Below, piece by piece: positions 16,481 through 25,585 of a DNA stretch of 64,000 nucleotides. Positions within the stretch are counted from its first letter, which is position 1. Each line of letters begins with the position of its first letter. The position numbers were made by a program, and so were the translations under genes. Below the pieces are notes generated by a model, which was not told the origin of the DNA, did no database searches, and saw nothing but the letters and a program-made list of their open reading frames with translations. The DNA is from Streptomyces nodosus (lineage in GTDB: Bacteria > Actinomycetota > Actinomycetes > Streptomycetales > Streptomycetaceae): NCBI RefSeq assembly GCF_008704995.1, contig NZ_CP023747.1:3870501-3934500 (forward strand), read 5' to 3'.

Positions 16481-18484
16481 TCAGTGCCTGTTGCCCCCGC
16501 CTCCACCCCCGCCTCCGCCGAAGAAGCCCTGGTTTCCGTTGCCCTGGCCTCCGCCTACGGCGACCAGGGTCACCTGGCTGCCGCGGTCGACCTGTGAGCC
16601 CGGCTGGGGGTCGCAGTTGACGACCACGGCGTTGTCGTCCTGGGAATTCTTGATCTCGGCGATGCCGAGGCCCGCCGCCGCGAGGAGGTCCTTGGCGTCC
16701 TTGAGGGACTTGTTCCTGACCTCGGGGACCTGGACCTGGTTGTTCTCGGCCTGCTTACCGATCTTGATGGTGACCGTGGTGCCCACCTTGACCTGAGAGC
16801 TCGCAACCGGATCGGTTCCGATGACCTTGCCGAACTGGTTCGGGTCGCCGACCTCCACCTCGTCGCAGTTGCCCGCCACCAGGCCCTTTTCCTGCAGCTG
16901 CTGCTTGGCCTCGTCACAGCTCCGGCCGGACAGGTCGGGAACGGAGACCGTCTCCGGGGCCCTGGCGACCGTCAGGGTTATCGTGGAGCCCTTTCGCACC
17001 TTGGTACCGAACTTCGGGTCCGTCTCCAGGACCGTGTTCGGCGTCTGGGTGGACTCCTGGGGCTTCACCTCGACCTTGAACTGGTAGTCCTCGCCCTCGA
17101 GCTTCGCCTTCGCCTCGTCGAGGTCCTTGGTGACGACGTCCGGGACCGTCACCTTGGGCGCCCCCGTCGACACGACCAGGTTGACCGTGCTGCCCTTCTC
17201 GACCTGAATCTTCGCTTCCGGGCTCTGCTCGCAGATGTTGCCCTTTTTCTGGTTCTCACAGGTCTTGTTGGTGAAGGCCAGCTTCAGATCGGCGTTGGAG
17301 GCCAGATCCTCCGCCTCCGTCCGGGTGATGCCCACGAAGTTCGGCACATCGGCCTTGTCGTTGCTGACGCGGTCGCCGTTGAAGATCCACATGCCGAGGA
17401 GGATCGCGCCGACCAGCACCACCACACCGGCGACCACCAGCAGCACGGTCGATGTGTTGTTGCTCTGCTTCTGCCGACGGCGGTCCGGACGGTCGTCGTA
17501 GCCGTAGCCGCCGTCGTCCGGGTTCATGGGCGGCAGCATCGTGGTGGCGCCGGCGCCCGGTTCGGGGCGCAGTGCCGTGGTCGGCTGGTCGTCCGGGTAG
17601 CCGCCGTAGCCGACCGCGCCCATCGCCGCGGTCGCCGCGACCGGCTGGCCGTCGAGGCAGGCCTCGATGTCGGCGCGCATCTCGTCGGCCGACTGGTAGC
17701 GGTAGTCCGGGTCCTTGACCAGCGCCCTCAGCACGATCGCGTCCATCTCGGGCGTGATCTCGGGGTCGAAGACGCTCGGCGGCTGGGGCTCCTCGCGGAC
17801 GTGCTGATAGGCGACCGCGACCGGGGAGTCGCCCACGAAGGGCGGGCGGACCGTCAGCAGCTCGTACAGCAGACAACCGGTCGAGTACAGGTCCGAGCGG
17901 GCGTCGACCTGCTCGCCCTTCGCCTGCTCGGGCGAGAGGTACTGGGCCGTGCCGATGACCGCGGCCGTCTGCGTCATCGTCATGCCGGCGTCGCCCATGG
18001 CGCGGGCGATGCCGAAGTCCATCACCTTGACCTGGCCGTTGCGCGTCAGCATGACGTTCGCCGGCTTGATGTCACGGTGCACGATGCCGCTGCGATGGGC
18101 GTACTCCAGGCCCTGGAGGATGCCGATGGTCATCTCCATGGACCGCTCCGGCAGCAGCTTGCGCCCGCTGTGCAGGAGCTCACGCAGCGTGGATCCGTCG
18201 ACGTACTCCATGACGATGTACGGGATCGAGACCCCGTCGATGTAGTCCTCGCCCGTGTCGTACACCGCGACGATCGTCGGATGGTTGAGCGAGGCGGCCG
18301 ACTGGGCCTCCCGGCGGAACCGGGCCTGGAAGGAAGGGTCGCGCGCCAGGTCGGCGCGCAGCGTCTTCACTGCCACGGTGCGGCCCAGACGGGTGTCATG
18401 CGCGAGGTAGACCTCGGCCATGCCACCACGACCGAGCACATGGCCCAGCTCGTACCGGCCGCCGAGGCGACGCGGCTCTTCCAT
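16481..18484 (-). CDS. pknB: PASTA-domain Ser/Thr protein kinase PknB
   Basis: 667-residue receptor kinase that senses muropeptides/lipid II and phosphorylates cell-wall and division proteins. Kinase domain: Gly-loop GRGGMAEVY (18-26), Lys40, HRDIKPAN (136-143), DFG (156-158) and the activation-loop TMTQT (169-173) whose Thr residues are autophosphorylated in relatives. One transmembrane helix (about 345-368) is followed by four PASTA repeats (starting VPNFVGIT, VPDVVTKD, VPDLSGRS and VPEVRNKS) and a Gly-rich tail. It is the last gene of the minus-strand fhaA-fhaB-pstP-rodA-pbpA-pknB set. No pknA lies between pbpA and pknB, unlike in mycobacteria. Confidence 0.97.
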   Translation of the reverse strand: MEEPRRLGGRYELGHVLGRGGMAEVYLAHDTRLGRTVAVKTLRADLARDPSFQARFRREAQSAASLNHPTIVAVYDTGEDYIDGVSIPYIVMEYVDGSTLRELLHSGRKLLPERSMEMTIGILQGLEYAHRSGIVHRDIKPANVMLTRNGQVKVMDFGIARAMGDAGMTMTQTAAVIGTAQYLSPEQAKGEQVDARSDLYSTGCLLYELLTVRPPFVGDSPVAVAYQHVREEPQPPSVFDPEITPEMDAIVLRALVKDPDYRYQSADEMRADIEACLDGQPVAATAAMGAVGYGGYPDDQPTTALRPEPGAGATTMLPPMNPDDGGYGYDDRPDRRRQKQSNNTSTVLLVVAGVVVLVGAILLGMWIFNGDRVSNDKADVPNFVGITRTEAEDLASNADLKLAFTNKTCENQKKGNICEQSPEAKIQVEKGSTVNLVVSTGAPKVTVPDVVTKDLDEAKAKLEGEDYQFKVEVKPQESTQTPNTVLETDPKFGTKVRKGSTITLTVARAPETVSVPDLSGRSCDEAKQQLQEKGLVAGNCDEVEVGDPNQFGKVIGTDPVASSQVKVGTTVTIKIGKQAENNQVQVPEVRNKSLKDAKDLLAAAGLGIAEIKNSQDDNAVVVNCDPQPGSQVDRGSQVTLVAVGGGQGNGNQGFFGGGGGGGGGNRH

Positions 18485-18654
18485 AGCTTCCTACCAGCCC
18501 TCTCCGTCGGTCCTGACCACACCCGCGTGTGGTCCGGCGGTGTGCTGCCCGGGCATACGGTACCCGGCTAGCTGTGTGTGACCTGGCCACATCCGCCACC
18601 CGATACAGGACCGGTATCGCTACGTGCACCGATGCGAAGGAGGCGTGACAGGGG

Positions 18655-20139
18655 TCACTTCTTGTTGATGACCGCCTCCATCACGTTCTTGGCGATGGGG
18701 GCGGCGAGACCGCCGCCGGAGATGTCGTCGCGGTTGGCGCTCTCGTCCTCGACCACCACGGCCACGGCGACCGGCGAGCTGCCGTCGCTGAGCTTGGCGT
18801 AGGAGATGAACCAGGCGTACGGCTTCTCGCTGTTGTTCAGACCGTGCTGGGCGGTTCCGGTCTTGCCGCCCACAGTGACGTTGGGGATCTGTGCGTTGGT
18901 TCCGGTGCCCTGCTCGACGACCGTCTGCATCATCGACTGGAGGATCTGGGCGTTCTTCTCGGACAGCGGCCGGCTCATCTCCTCCGGCTGCGTCTGCTCC
19001 AGGGTGTCCACGTTGGAGGACTGCAGCTTGGCCACCATGTAGGGCTTCATCAGCTTGCCGTCATTGGCGATCGCCGAGGCGACCATGGCCATCTGCAGCG
19101 GGGTCGCGGCGGTCTCGAACTGCCCGATCGAGCTGAGCGCGGTCTGCGCCGAGTCCATCTCCTTCGGGAAGTTGGACGCGTTGGCACGGACCGGGATGAA
19201 CTGCTCCTCGTTGAAGCCGAACTTCTTCGCCTGCTCCAGCATCTTGTCCTTGCCGAGGTCGGCGCCGATCTTGCCGAAGACGGTGTTGCAGGAGACCCTG
19301 AGCGCCTCCCGCATCGTCGCGTCCTGGCAGGGGATGTTGCCCTCGTTCTTCAGCTCGGTCTGGGTGTTCGGAAGGATGTAGGGCAGCGGGGACCTGGTCT
19401 TCTGGTCGGCGCCGTCGTACAGGCCGTTCTCCAGCGCGGCCGCCGCGGTGACCACCTTGAAGGTGGAGCCCGGCGGGTAGGTCTCGCGCAGCGCCCGGTT
19501 CAGCATCGGGTCGCTCGGGTTCTGGTCCTTCTGGAGCTTCGACCAGGCCTTGCTGTCGGTCGTGAGGGAGTTGCCCGCGAACTCCGACGGGTCGTACGAC
19601 GGGTAGGAGGCCAGCGCCAGGACCGCCCCGGTCTGGGGGTCGATCGCCACGGCCGCGCCCTTGCCGCCGACCTTCTCCAGACCCTCGTACGCGGCCTTCT
19701 GCGCGGCGGCGTTCAGCGTGGTGACGACGTTGCCGCCCTGCTTCTCCTTGCCGGTCAGCATGTCGAGGGTGTTGCGGAAGAACAGCCGGTCGTCGTTGCC
19801 GGTGAGGATGCCGTCCTCGATGGACTCCAGTTGGGTGGAGCCGAAGGCCTGCGAGGCGTAGCCGGTGACGGGCGACCACATCGGGCCGTCCTTGTAGGTG
19901 CGCTTGTACACGAAGTCGTTGGAGCTGTCGGCGGCCGACTTCTTGGACCCGGTGATCGGGGTGCCTTCGACGATGATGTCGCCCCGGGGCGTCGCGTAAC
20001 GGGCGATCAGGACCCGGCGGTTGTTCTTGTCGGTGCGCAGAGTCTCGGCCTGGACGTACTGGAGCCAGTTGTCGCGGACGAGCAGCGCGAGAACGAGCAG
20101 CCCGCAGAAGATCGCGATCCGGCGCAGGGGCTTGTTCAC
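18655..20139 (-). CDS. pbpA: Class B penicillin-binding protein (PbpA)
   Basis: 494-residue transpeptidase crosslinking peptidoglycan outside the membrane. A single N-terminal signal anchor (IAIFCGLLVLALLVRD, residues 8-23) precedes a short pedestal and the penicillin-binding domain with STFK (225-228), SCN (283-285) and KTGTA (426-430), all intact. GTG 20139 overlaps the stop of the SEDS gene (GTGA), so the SEDS polymerase and its cognate PBP are translationally coupled. The frame remains open upstream only as a shadow. pknB follows after 170 bases. Confidence 0.96.
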   Translation of the reverse strand: MNKPLRRIAIFCGLLVLALLVRDNWLQYVQAETLRTDKNNRRVLIARYATPRGDIIVEGTPITGSKKSAADSSNDFVYKRTYKDGPMWSPVTGYASQAFGSTQLESIEDGILTGNDDRLFFRNTLDMLTGKEKQGGNVVTTLNAAAQKAAYEGLEKVGGKGAAVAIDPQTGAVLALASYPSYDPSEFAGNSLTTDSKAWSKLQKDQNPSDPMLNRALRETYPPGSTFKVVTAAAALENGLYDGADQKTRSPLPYILPNTQTELKNEGNIPCQDATMREALRVSCNTVFGKIGADLGKDKMLEQAKKFGFNEEQFIPVRANASNFPKEMDSAQTALSSIGQFETAATPLQMAMVASAIANDGKLMKPYMVAKLQSSNVDTLEQTQPEEMSRPLSEKNAQILQSMMQTVVEQGTGTNAQIPNVTVGGKTGTAQHGLNNSEKPYAWFISYAKLSDGSSPVAVAVVVEDESANRDDISGGGLAAPIAKNVMEAVINKK

Positions 20140-21584
20140 GGGCGGACCACCTGGGTCATCTCGGCGTCGGGACTGGGAGCGGGGGCGGGTGCCGGGCGGC
20201 GCGCGGTGTCGCTGATGCGGATCAGGATCCCGATCAGAACCCAGTTGGCGATCACGGAGGAGCCTCCGGAGGCCAGGAACGGCATGGTCATACCGGTGAG
20301 CGGGATCAGGCCCATCACACCGCCGGCCACCACGAAGACCTGGAGCGCGAAGGCACCGGACAGGCCGACGGCGAGCAGCTTGCCGAAGGGGTCGCGGGCG
20401 GCCAGCGCGGTGCGCACTCCGCGTTCCACGATCAGCGCGTAGATCATCAGGATCGCCATGATGCCGGCCAGCCCGAGCTCCTCGCCGAAGGTGGCGAGGA
20501 TGAAGTCGGAGTTGGCGGCGAAGCGGATGAGGTCCGAGTGGCCCTGACCGAGGCCGGAGCCGAGGGTGCCGCCGGAGCCGAAGGCCCACAGGGCCTGCAT
20601 GGCCTGCTCGGAGTGGACGACGCCGTCATGGGTGAGGGCCCGGCTCGCTTTGAACTCCCCCATCGGGTTGAGCCAGGCCTGGACACGGGTCTGCACGTGC
20701 GGTTCGAAGCTCGCCACACCGACCGCGCCGACCGCGGACATCAGCAGACCGAAGACGATCCAGCTGGTCCGCTCGGTGGCGACGTACAGCATGATGACGA
20801 ACATTCCGAAGAACAGCAGCGACGTACCGAGGTCGGTCTCGAAGACCAGGATCAGGATCGACATCGCCCAGACGACGATGATCGGGCCGAGGTCGCGTCC
20901 GCGCGGCAGGTACAGCCCCATGAAGCGGCGGCTGGCCAGGGCCAGCGCGTCGCGCTTCACCATCAGATAGCCGGCGAAGAAGATCGCCAGCACGATCTTC
21001 GCGAACTCACCGGGCTGGATGGAGAATCCGGCCACCGAGATCCAGATCTTCGCGCCGTAGGTGAGATCGGCGCCGAGGCCCGGGACCAGCGGCAGCAGCA
21101 GCAGGACCAGTGCGCCCACCATGGAGATATAGGTGTAGCGCTGGAGGGCGCGGTGGTCCTTGAGGAAGATCAGGACGACGACGAACAGCCCGATGCCCAG
21201 GGCCGTGTACATCAGCTGCCGCGGTGCCGCCCCGCCCCCCTGACCGATGGACTGCAGCAGCTTGGACTGGTCGAGCCGCCAGATGACGACCAGACCGAGT
21301 CCGTTGAGCAGCGTGGCCAGCGGCAGCAGCAAGGGGTCCGCGTACGGGGCGAACTTCCGTACGACGAGGTGGCCCACCCCGGCCAGCAGTCCGAGGCCGA
21401 GGCCGTAGCTCAGCAGACCGGGCGGCACCTTGTCGTTGATGGCGAGACCCACGTTGGCGTAGGCGAACACCGGGATGACGACGGCGAACACCAGCAGCGC
21501 CAGTTCGGTGTTGCGCCGGCTCGGCGCGCCGATCGCGCCGATCGTGGACGTGTGGTGCGTCGTCGTGCTCGTACTGCTGCTCAT
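20136..21584 (-). CDS. SEDS-family peptidoglycan polymerase (FtsW/RodA/SpoVE)
   Basis: 482-residue membrane protein with about ten transmembrane helices, a glycosyltransferase polymerising lipid II. SEDS hallmarks are the AKIVLAIFFAGYLMVKR segment, GRDLGPIIVVW, and the catalytic Asp in FETDLGTSLLFFG (about residues 235-247). The C-terminal part has GLIPLTGMTMPFLASGGSS, the family consensus. It is coupled to pbpA by a 4-base overlap, matching the conserved actinobacterial rodA-pbpA pair. Assignment to RodA or FtsW cannot be made from sequence alone; synteny with mycobacteria favours RodA. Confidence 0.95.
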   Translation of the reverse strand: MSSSTSTTTHHTSTIGAIGAPSRRNTELALLVFAVVIPVFAYANVGLAINDKVPPGLLSYGLGLGLLAGVGHLVVRKFAPYADPLLLPLATLLNGLGLVVIWRLDQSKLLQSIGQGGGAAPRQLMYTALGIGLFVVVLIFLKDHRALQRYTYISMVGALVLLLLPLVPGLGADLTYGAKIWISVAGFSIQPGEFAKIVLAIFFAGYLMVKRDALALASRRFMGLYLPRGRDLGPIIVVWAMSILILVFETDLGTSLLFFGMFVIMLYVATERTSWIVFGLLMSAVGAVGVASFEPHVQTRVQAWLNPMGEFKASRALTHDGVVHSEQAMQALWAFGSGGTLGSGLGQGHSDLIRFAANSDFILATFGEELGLAGIMAILMIYALIVERGVRTALAARDPFGKLLAVGLSGAFALQVFVVAGGVMGLIPLTGMTMPFLASGGSSVIANWVLIGILIRISDTARRPAPAPAPSPDAEMTQVVRP

Positions 21585-21612
21585 GGTGTGACAGGGCCCC
21601 TCACGGCTTTGC

Positions 21613-23166
21613 TTACTGCTTTCCGCACAGTGAGACGACCTTCTGCTCTTCCTCCGAGAGAGTCGGGCCGGGTGTGGGAGCGGATGCGGTCCGGCTCTTG
21701 GTCGCCGTCGCCGTCGTCGATGCCGACGGGTCGGTGGACGGTGTGCCCTTGGACGTCAGAGAGGCCGTGCTGGTTCCGTCGGTCTCGCTCGTGGGCGTCT
21801 TGGAGCTGTTCTGGCTCTCGGCCTTCTGGCGCTCGCTCTCCTTCTGGCACGCGGACGCCTGGACACCGAGCTCGGAGACCTTGTCCTGGGCCGCCTTGAG
21901 ACCGCCCGCCGCGATGGTCGCCCTGACCTGCTTCTGCTGGTACGGAGGCAGGTACTTGAGTTCGATCTCGGGGTGGTCCTTCTCCACCTTCGACAGCGAC
22001 ACCCATGCCAGGTCCTGGCTGATACCGCGGTACAGCGCGACATGCCCGTCGTTGGCACCGACGTAGTACTGCGTCTGCGTCCACCGGTAGGCGCCGTAGC
22101 ACCCGCCGCCGATCACACCGAGCGCGAGAGCCGTGAAGAACGACCTCTTCAGCCAGGTGCGGCCCTTGCGCGGCTTGACGAAGTCCTCGTCGTCGTAGGA
22201 GCCGTGGCCGCCCGGCGCATAGCCGTCGGCGTCGCCGCTGCCGGGCGGGCCGAACTCGCCGCCGCCCTGCCCCGGCACCTGCCGGCCCAGCCCGGAGGCA
22301 CGGCCGGCGGGCGTCTGCATGATGCCGTTGTCGTGCAGATGGTGCTGGTTCTCGGCGACCGCGCCCACCACGACCGGGGTGTCGGACAGCTGTCCGGACA
22401 GGGTGTCCCCGGTGTCCAGGTCGAGCACATCGGCCACGATGACCGTGATGTTGTCGGGACCGCCGCCGCGCAGCGCGAGCTGGATCAGCGCCTGCACGGT
22501 CTCCTGCGGGCCCTGGTAGCCGGCGAGGGTCTCCTCCATCGTCTGGTGGGAGACCACCCCGGACAGCCCGTCGGAGCAGATCAGATACCGGTCGCCGGCC
22601 CGCACCTCACGGATGGACAGGTCGGGTTCGACGCGCTCACCACTGCCCAGCGCCCGCATCAGCAGGGACCGCTGCGGGTGGGTGGTGGCCTCCTCCTCGG
22701 TGATCCGGCCCTCGTCGACGAGCCGCTGCACCCAGGTGTGGTCCTGGGTGATCTGCGTCAGGACGCCGTCTCGCAGCAGATAGGCACGGGAGTCGCCGAC
22801 ATGGACCATTCCGAGGCGCTGACCGGTCCACAGCAGGGCGGTGAGCGTGGTCCCCATGCCTTCCAGCTGGGGGTCCTCCTCGACCATCGCCCGCAACTGG
22901 TCGTTGGCGCGCTGCACCGCCGTACCGAGCGAGGTGAGGATGTCGGAGCCGGGGACGTCGTCGTCGAGCGCGACGATGGTGGAGATCACCTCGGAGGAGG
23001 CGACCTCACCGGCGGCCTGGCCGCCCATCCCGTCGGCGATCGCGAGCAGACGCGGACCGGCGTAGCCGGAGTCCTCGTTGCCTTCGCGGATCATGCCTTT
23101 GTGCGATCCGGCGGCGAAGCGCAGTGACAGACTCATGCGCACCTCGCCTGTCGGCTCCGGGTACAT
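21613..23166 (-). CDS. pstP: PP2C-type Ser/Thr protein phosphatase PstP
   Basis: Membrane phosphatase that reverses PknB-type phosphorylation. PP2C motifs are in order: HKGMIREGNEDSGY, LLAIADGMGGQAAGE, MVHVGDSRAYLLRDG, RYLICSDGLSG and GGGPDNITVIVADV, giving the metal-binding Asp residues. A Gly/Pro-rich linker, a transmembrane helix (FFTALALGVIGGGCYGAYRW, roughly residue 345) and an extracytoplasmic Lys/Thr/Ser-rich tail follow. ATG 23166 is taken as start (517 aa); GTG 23172 has a good GGAGGG upstream and ATG 23136 (MSLSLRFAAG) has GAGG, so the exact start is uncertain by about 12 residues. It stands between fhaB and rodA as in mycobacteria. Confidence 0.95.
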   Translation of the reverse strand: MYPEPTGEVRMSLSLRFAAGSHKGMIREGNEDSGYAGPRLLAIADGMGGQAAGEVASSEVISTIVALDDDVPGSDILTSLGTAVQRANDQLRAMVEEDPQLEGMGTTLTALLWTGQRLGMVHVGDSRAYLLRDGVLTQITQDHTWVQRLVDEGRITEEEATTHPQRSLLMRALGSGERVEPDLSIREVRAGDRYLICSDGLSGVVSHQTMEETLAGYQGPQETVQALIQLALRGGGPDNITVIVADVLDLDTGDTLSGQLSDTPVVVGAVAENQHHLHDNGIMQTPAGRASGLGRQVPGQGGGEFGPPGSGDADGYAPGGHGSYDDEDFVKPRKGRTWLKRSFFTALALGVIGGGCYGAYRWTQTQYYVGANDGHVALYRGISQDLAWVSLSKVEKDHPEIELKYLPPYQQKQVRATIAAGGLKAAQDKVSELGVQASACQKESERQKAESQNSSKTPTSETDGTSTASLTSKGTPSTDPSASTTATATKSRTASAPTPGPTLSEEEQKVVSLCGKQ

Positions 23167-23256
23167 CCGCACGGTGCCCACCCTCCGGTCGGGAGCGCGC
23201 CGGGGCCCGCCGTATGGGCCGCCGTTGCGTGCTCGCTCCGCTCGCTCATTGTCGTA

Positions 23257-23769
23257 CTACTTCCGCAGCTCGATGACGGTCTTGCCGATGCGGATCGGCG
23301 CACCCAGCGGGATCGGTGTGGGGGTCGTCAGCCGGCTCCGGTCGAGATAGGTGCCATTGGTGGACCCGAGGTCCTCGACGATCCACTGACCGTCCCGGTC
23401 CGGGTAGATCCTGGCATGCCGGCTGGAGGCGTAGTCGTCGTCCAGCACGATGGTGCTGTCATGGGCGCGACCGAGCGTGATGGTCTGGCCCTGCAGCGCG
23501 ACGGTCGTACCGGTCAGCGACCCCTCGGAGACGACCAGCTTGCTCGGGGCGCCGCGGCGCTGACGGCCGCCGCTCGGCTGCTGGCGCTGCGGCGGGGGAG
23601 CCGCCTGACGGGCGGCCTGCTGAGGCCGGCCTGCGTCCCGGCGCGAGCCCCGCTGTGTGACACGCGTACCGAACAGGTCGCTGCGGATGACCTGCACGGC
23701 CACGATCACGAACAGCCACAGTACGGCCAGAAAACCCAGCCGCATGACCGTGAGGGTCAGCTCTGACAT
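23257..23769 (-). CDS. fhaB: FHA-domain protein FhaB
   Basis: 170-residue phosphothreonine-binding adaptor for the kinase module. An N-terminal transmembrane helix (VMRLGFLAVLWLFVIVAVQVI, about 9-29) anchors it; a basic Gln/Arg/Pro linker follows; the FHA domain occupies about residues 85-168 with LGRAHDSTIVL, the phosphate-contacting SSRHARI and GSTNGTYLD. ATG is preceded by GGGGG. It is directly downstream of fhaA (10 bases) and upstream of pstP. In mycobacteria FhaB (FipA) links PknB/PbpA/RodA to the division machinery. Confidence 0.94.
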   Translation of the reverse strand: MSELTLTVMRLGFLAVLWLFVIVAVQVIRSDLFGTRVTQRGSRRDAGRPQQAARQAAPPPQRQQPSGGRQRRGAPSKLVVSEGSLTGTTVALQGQTITLGRAHDSTIVLDDDYASSRHARIYPDRDGQWIVEDLGSTNGTYLDRSRLTTPTPIPLGAPIRIGKTVIELRK

Positions 23770-23779
23770 TGCCCCCGCT

Positions 23780-24616
23780 TCACCCTTCGGCTTGCCGGTA
23801 AATGATGGTGGTGCTGCCCACGACGATCCGCGAGCCGTCGCGGAGCGTAGCGCGGGTGGTGTGCTGCCCGTCCACCACGATGCCGTTGGTGGACCCGAGA
23901 TCCTGGATCGTCGAGGGCGTTCCGGTCCGGATCTCACAGTGCCGGCGCGAGACGCCGGGGTCGTCGATCCGCACGTCGGCTTCGGTGCTGCGGCCCAGCA
24001 CCAGCGTCGGGCGGGAGATCTGATGGCGGCTGCCGTTGATCTCGACCCAGTAACGGGTGTGCCCGCCCGCCGTGGGCGTGGACGGCGGCCGCTGACCGTA
24101 GGGCGCGGCGCCGTGACGTCCGCCGGGCGGCGGGGCGGAGGGCATGGGAGGCGCGCCCGCGGGCCCGGCGGACGGCGGGTAGCCGTAACCTCCGGGGCCC
24201 TGCCGCCCGGCCGGGGCGGACGAGGGGGCCTGCTGATCGGTGGAGGAGGCGAGCGTACGGCTGCGCACCCGGTACAGACCGGTGTCGAGGTCGTCGGCCT
24301 TCTCCAGATGGACCTTGATGGGGCCCATGAAGGCGTAGCGCTGCTGCTTGGCGTAGTCGCGCACCATACCCGCGAGCTCGTCGCCGAGCTGGCCGGAGTA
24401 GGGGCTGAGACGCTCGTAGTCGGGCGTGCTCAGCTCCACGATGAAGTCGTTGGGGACGACGGTCCGGTCACGGTTCCAGATGGTCGCGTTGTTGTCGCAC
24501 TCCCGCTGGAGCGCTCCGGCGATCTCCACAGGCTGGACCTCGGACTTGAACACCTTGGCGAAGGTGCCGTTGACCAGACCTTCGAGGCGTTGCTCGAACT
24601 TCTTCAGGACTCCCAC
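23780..24616 (-). CDS. fhaA: FHA-domain protein FhaA (DUF3662-FHA)
   Basis: 278-residue cytoplasmic adaptor. The N-terminal DUF3662 domain (about 1-115, starting MGVLKKFEQRLEGLVNGTFAKVF, with EVQPVEIAGALQRECD) is followed by a Pro/Gly linker and a C-terminal FHA domain with LVLGRSTEADVRI, VSRRHCEIR and LGSTNGIVVDG. FhaA binds phosphorylated kinases and MviN in mycobacteria. GTG is preceded by GGAGGAGGTG, a strong ribosome-binding site. It is the first gene of the minus-strand cluster, so the cluster promoter must lie in the gap up to the tRNA-Leu gene. Confidence 0.95.
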   Translation of the reverse strand: MGVLKKFEQRLEGLVNGTFAKVFKSEVQPVEIAGALQRECDNNATIWNRDRTVVPNDFIVELSTPDYERLSPYSGQLGDELAGMVRDYAKQQRYAFMGPIKVHLEKADDLDTGLYRVRSRTLASSTDQQAPSSAPAGRQGPGGYGYPPSAGPAGAPPMPSAPPPGGRHGAAPYGQRPPSTPTAGGHTRYWVEINGSRHQISRPTLVLGRSTEADVRIDDPGVSRRHCEIRTGTPSTIQDLGSTNGIVVDGQHTTRATLRDGSRIVVGSTTIIYRQAEG

Positions 24617-25229
24617 GGGGCACCTCCTCCTTCGCTGGCGTCCTGCGTACTGCTGCTTCTTACCTGGTACTGCTTACTGATCGTATCCACGCGCCGGGAA
24701 ATCGGCTGGTTCCCCCTGTCGGCCCTGTCGACGGGTGTCGACGCCTGCGGAGTTCCCTGCGGACGACCTCCTCGAATCTCATCCCGGACCCTCTCCTCGG
24801 AAGTGCTCCTCGGACCTGTTCCCGGGATGGATCGTAGAGGCGCCCGCAGACCAGTGTCCCGCACCCGACTGTGGACCCTGTCCTCCTCCTGTAGAGATGG
24901 AGAAGACCGGTACGAGGTTGATACGTGAACAGAGTCGGTCGGGACGCTCGCGGACGAGGACGCCTGCGGACCGGGAGCCGCCGGCCGCCGCCTCCCCGGC
25001 TTCTGCTCCTCCTCCGCCGCCGACCAGCGGGAACGGCCGGCGTCCGCTCCCGGCCCGGTGGTCCCGTGGCCCGGCCGGCGGTCTTCGCTGGTCGGGCCGG
25101 GGTTCGGGCCGTCGTCGCCCGGTGCCGGACGGGAAAGGGATGTGAACCGACCCTCTCCAGCGTGCTAATGTTCTGCATGTCGGAAGGCGGCGGCACCACA
25201 GGGAGTCGGCACCGGAGGACACACCCAAT
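24617..25229. promoter_or_regulatory. 613-bp gap upstream of fhaA, no gene supported
   Basis: The region contains the fhaA operon promoter on the minus strand (a TACGAT hexamer around 24679-24684 in that orientation is a candidate -10) and probably the tRNA-Leu promoter on the plus strand. Open frames crossing it overlap the tRNA and have shadow-like, Arg/Pro-rich compositions. No repeat or strong hairpin was seen. Confidence 0.4.
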
Positions 25230-25316
25230 GCGCGGGTGGCGGAATAGGCAGACGCGCTGGATTCAGGTTCCAGTGCCCGCAAGGGCGTGGGGGTTCAACT
25301 CCCCCCTCGCGCACCA
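25230..25316 (+). tRNA. tRNA-Leu (anticodon CAG)
   Basis: Class II tRNA with a long variable arm (TGCCCGCAAGGGCG). Acceptor GCGCGGG pairs with CTCGCGC; anticodon stem CTGGA/TCCAG encloses TTCAGGT, giving CAG; the T-arm is GGGGGTTCAACTCCCCC. CCA is encoded at 25314-25316. A hairpin terminator follows five bases later. Confidence 0.97.
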
Positions 25317-25320
25317 CCGG

Positions 25321-25364
25321 AAACGGGTCCCTCTCAGAGACGGAAGTCCTGGAGGGGCCCGTTT
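25321..25364 (+). terminator. Terminator after tRNA-Leu
   Basis: 13-bp stem AAACGGGTCCCTC (25321-25333) with GAGGGGCCCGTTT (25352-25364), one G-T pair, and a following TCTCGTTG. Its place right after the tRNA CCA end fits a transcription terminator. Confidence 0.8.
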
Positions 25365-25546
25365 CTCGTTGTGCCGACAGGTTTTGTGAGGCGACGCAGG
25401 GTGTGACCGAGGACGCAGCCCGCCCTGGCTGTGAGGTATCTCACCTGCCTGAGGTCCAGTCATGCCGGGACAACCTGCGGGCGACCGGAACCGACCTGCT
25501 CAACCTCTTCACCCGGAACGGCTGTGCCGTCGCTGCGTGCTGTTTG

Positions 25547-25552
25547 TACGAT
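25547..25552 (+). promoter_or_regulatory. -10 element of the WXG-like cassette
   Basis: TACGAT preceded by TGTTTG (extended -10-like) 34 bases before the start of the large WXG-like protein. A purine tract CGGGGGG precedes its ATG. The -35 element is not clear. Confidence 0.4.
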
Positions 25553-25585
25553 GGACGCGTTTGATCACCGTCGGGGGGCGTGGAC

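Noticed and set aside
24925..25389. Arg/Pro-rich open frame crossing tRNA-Leu
   Set aside because: Overlaps a well-formed tRNA gene and shows no conserved features.
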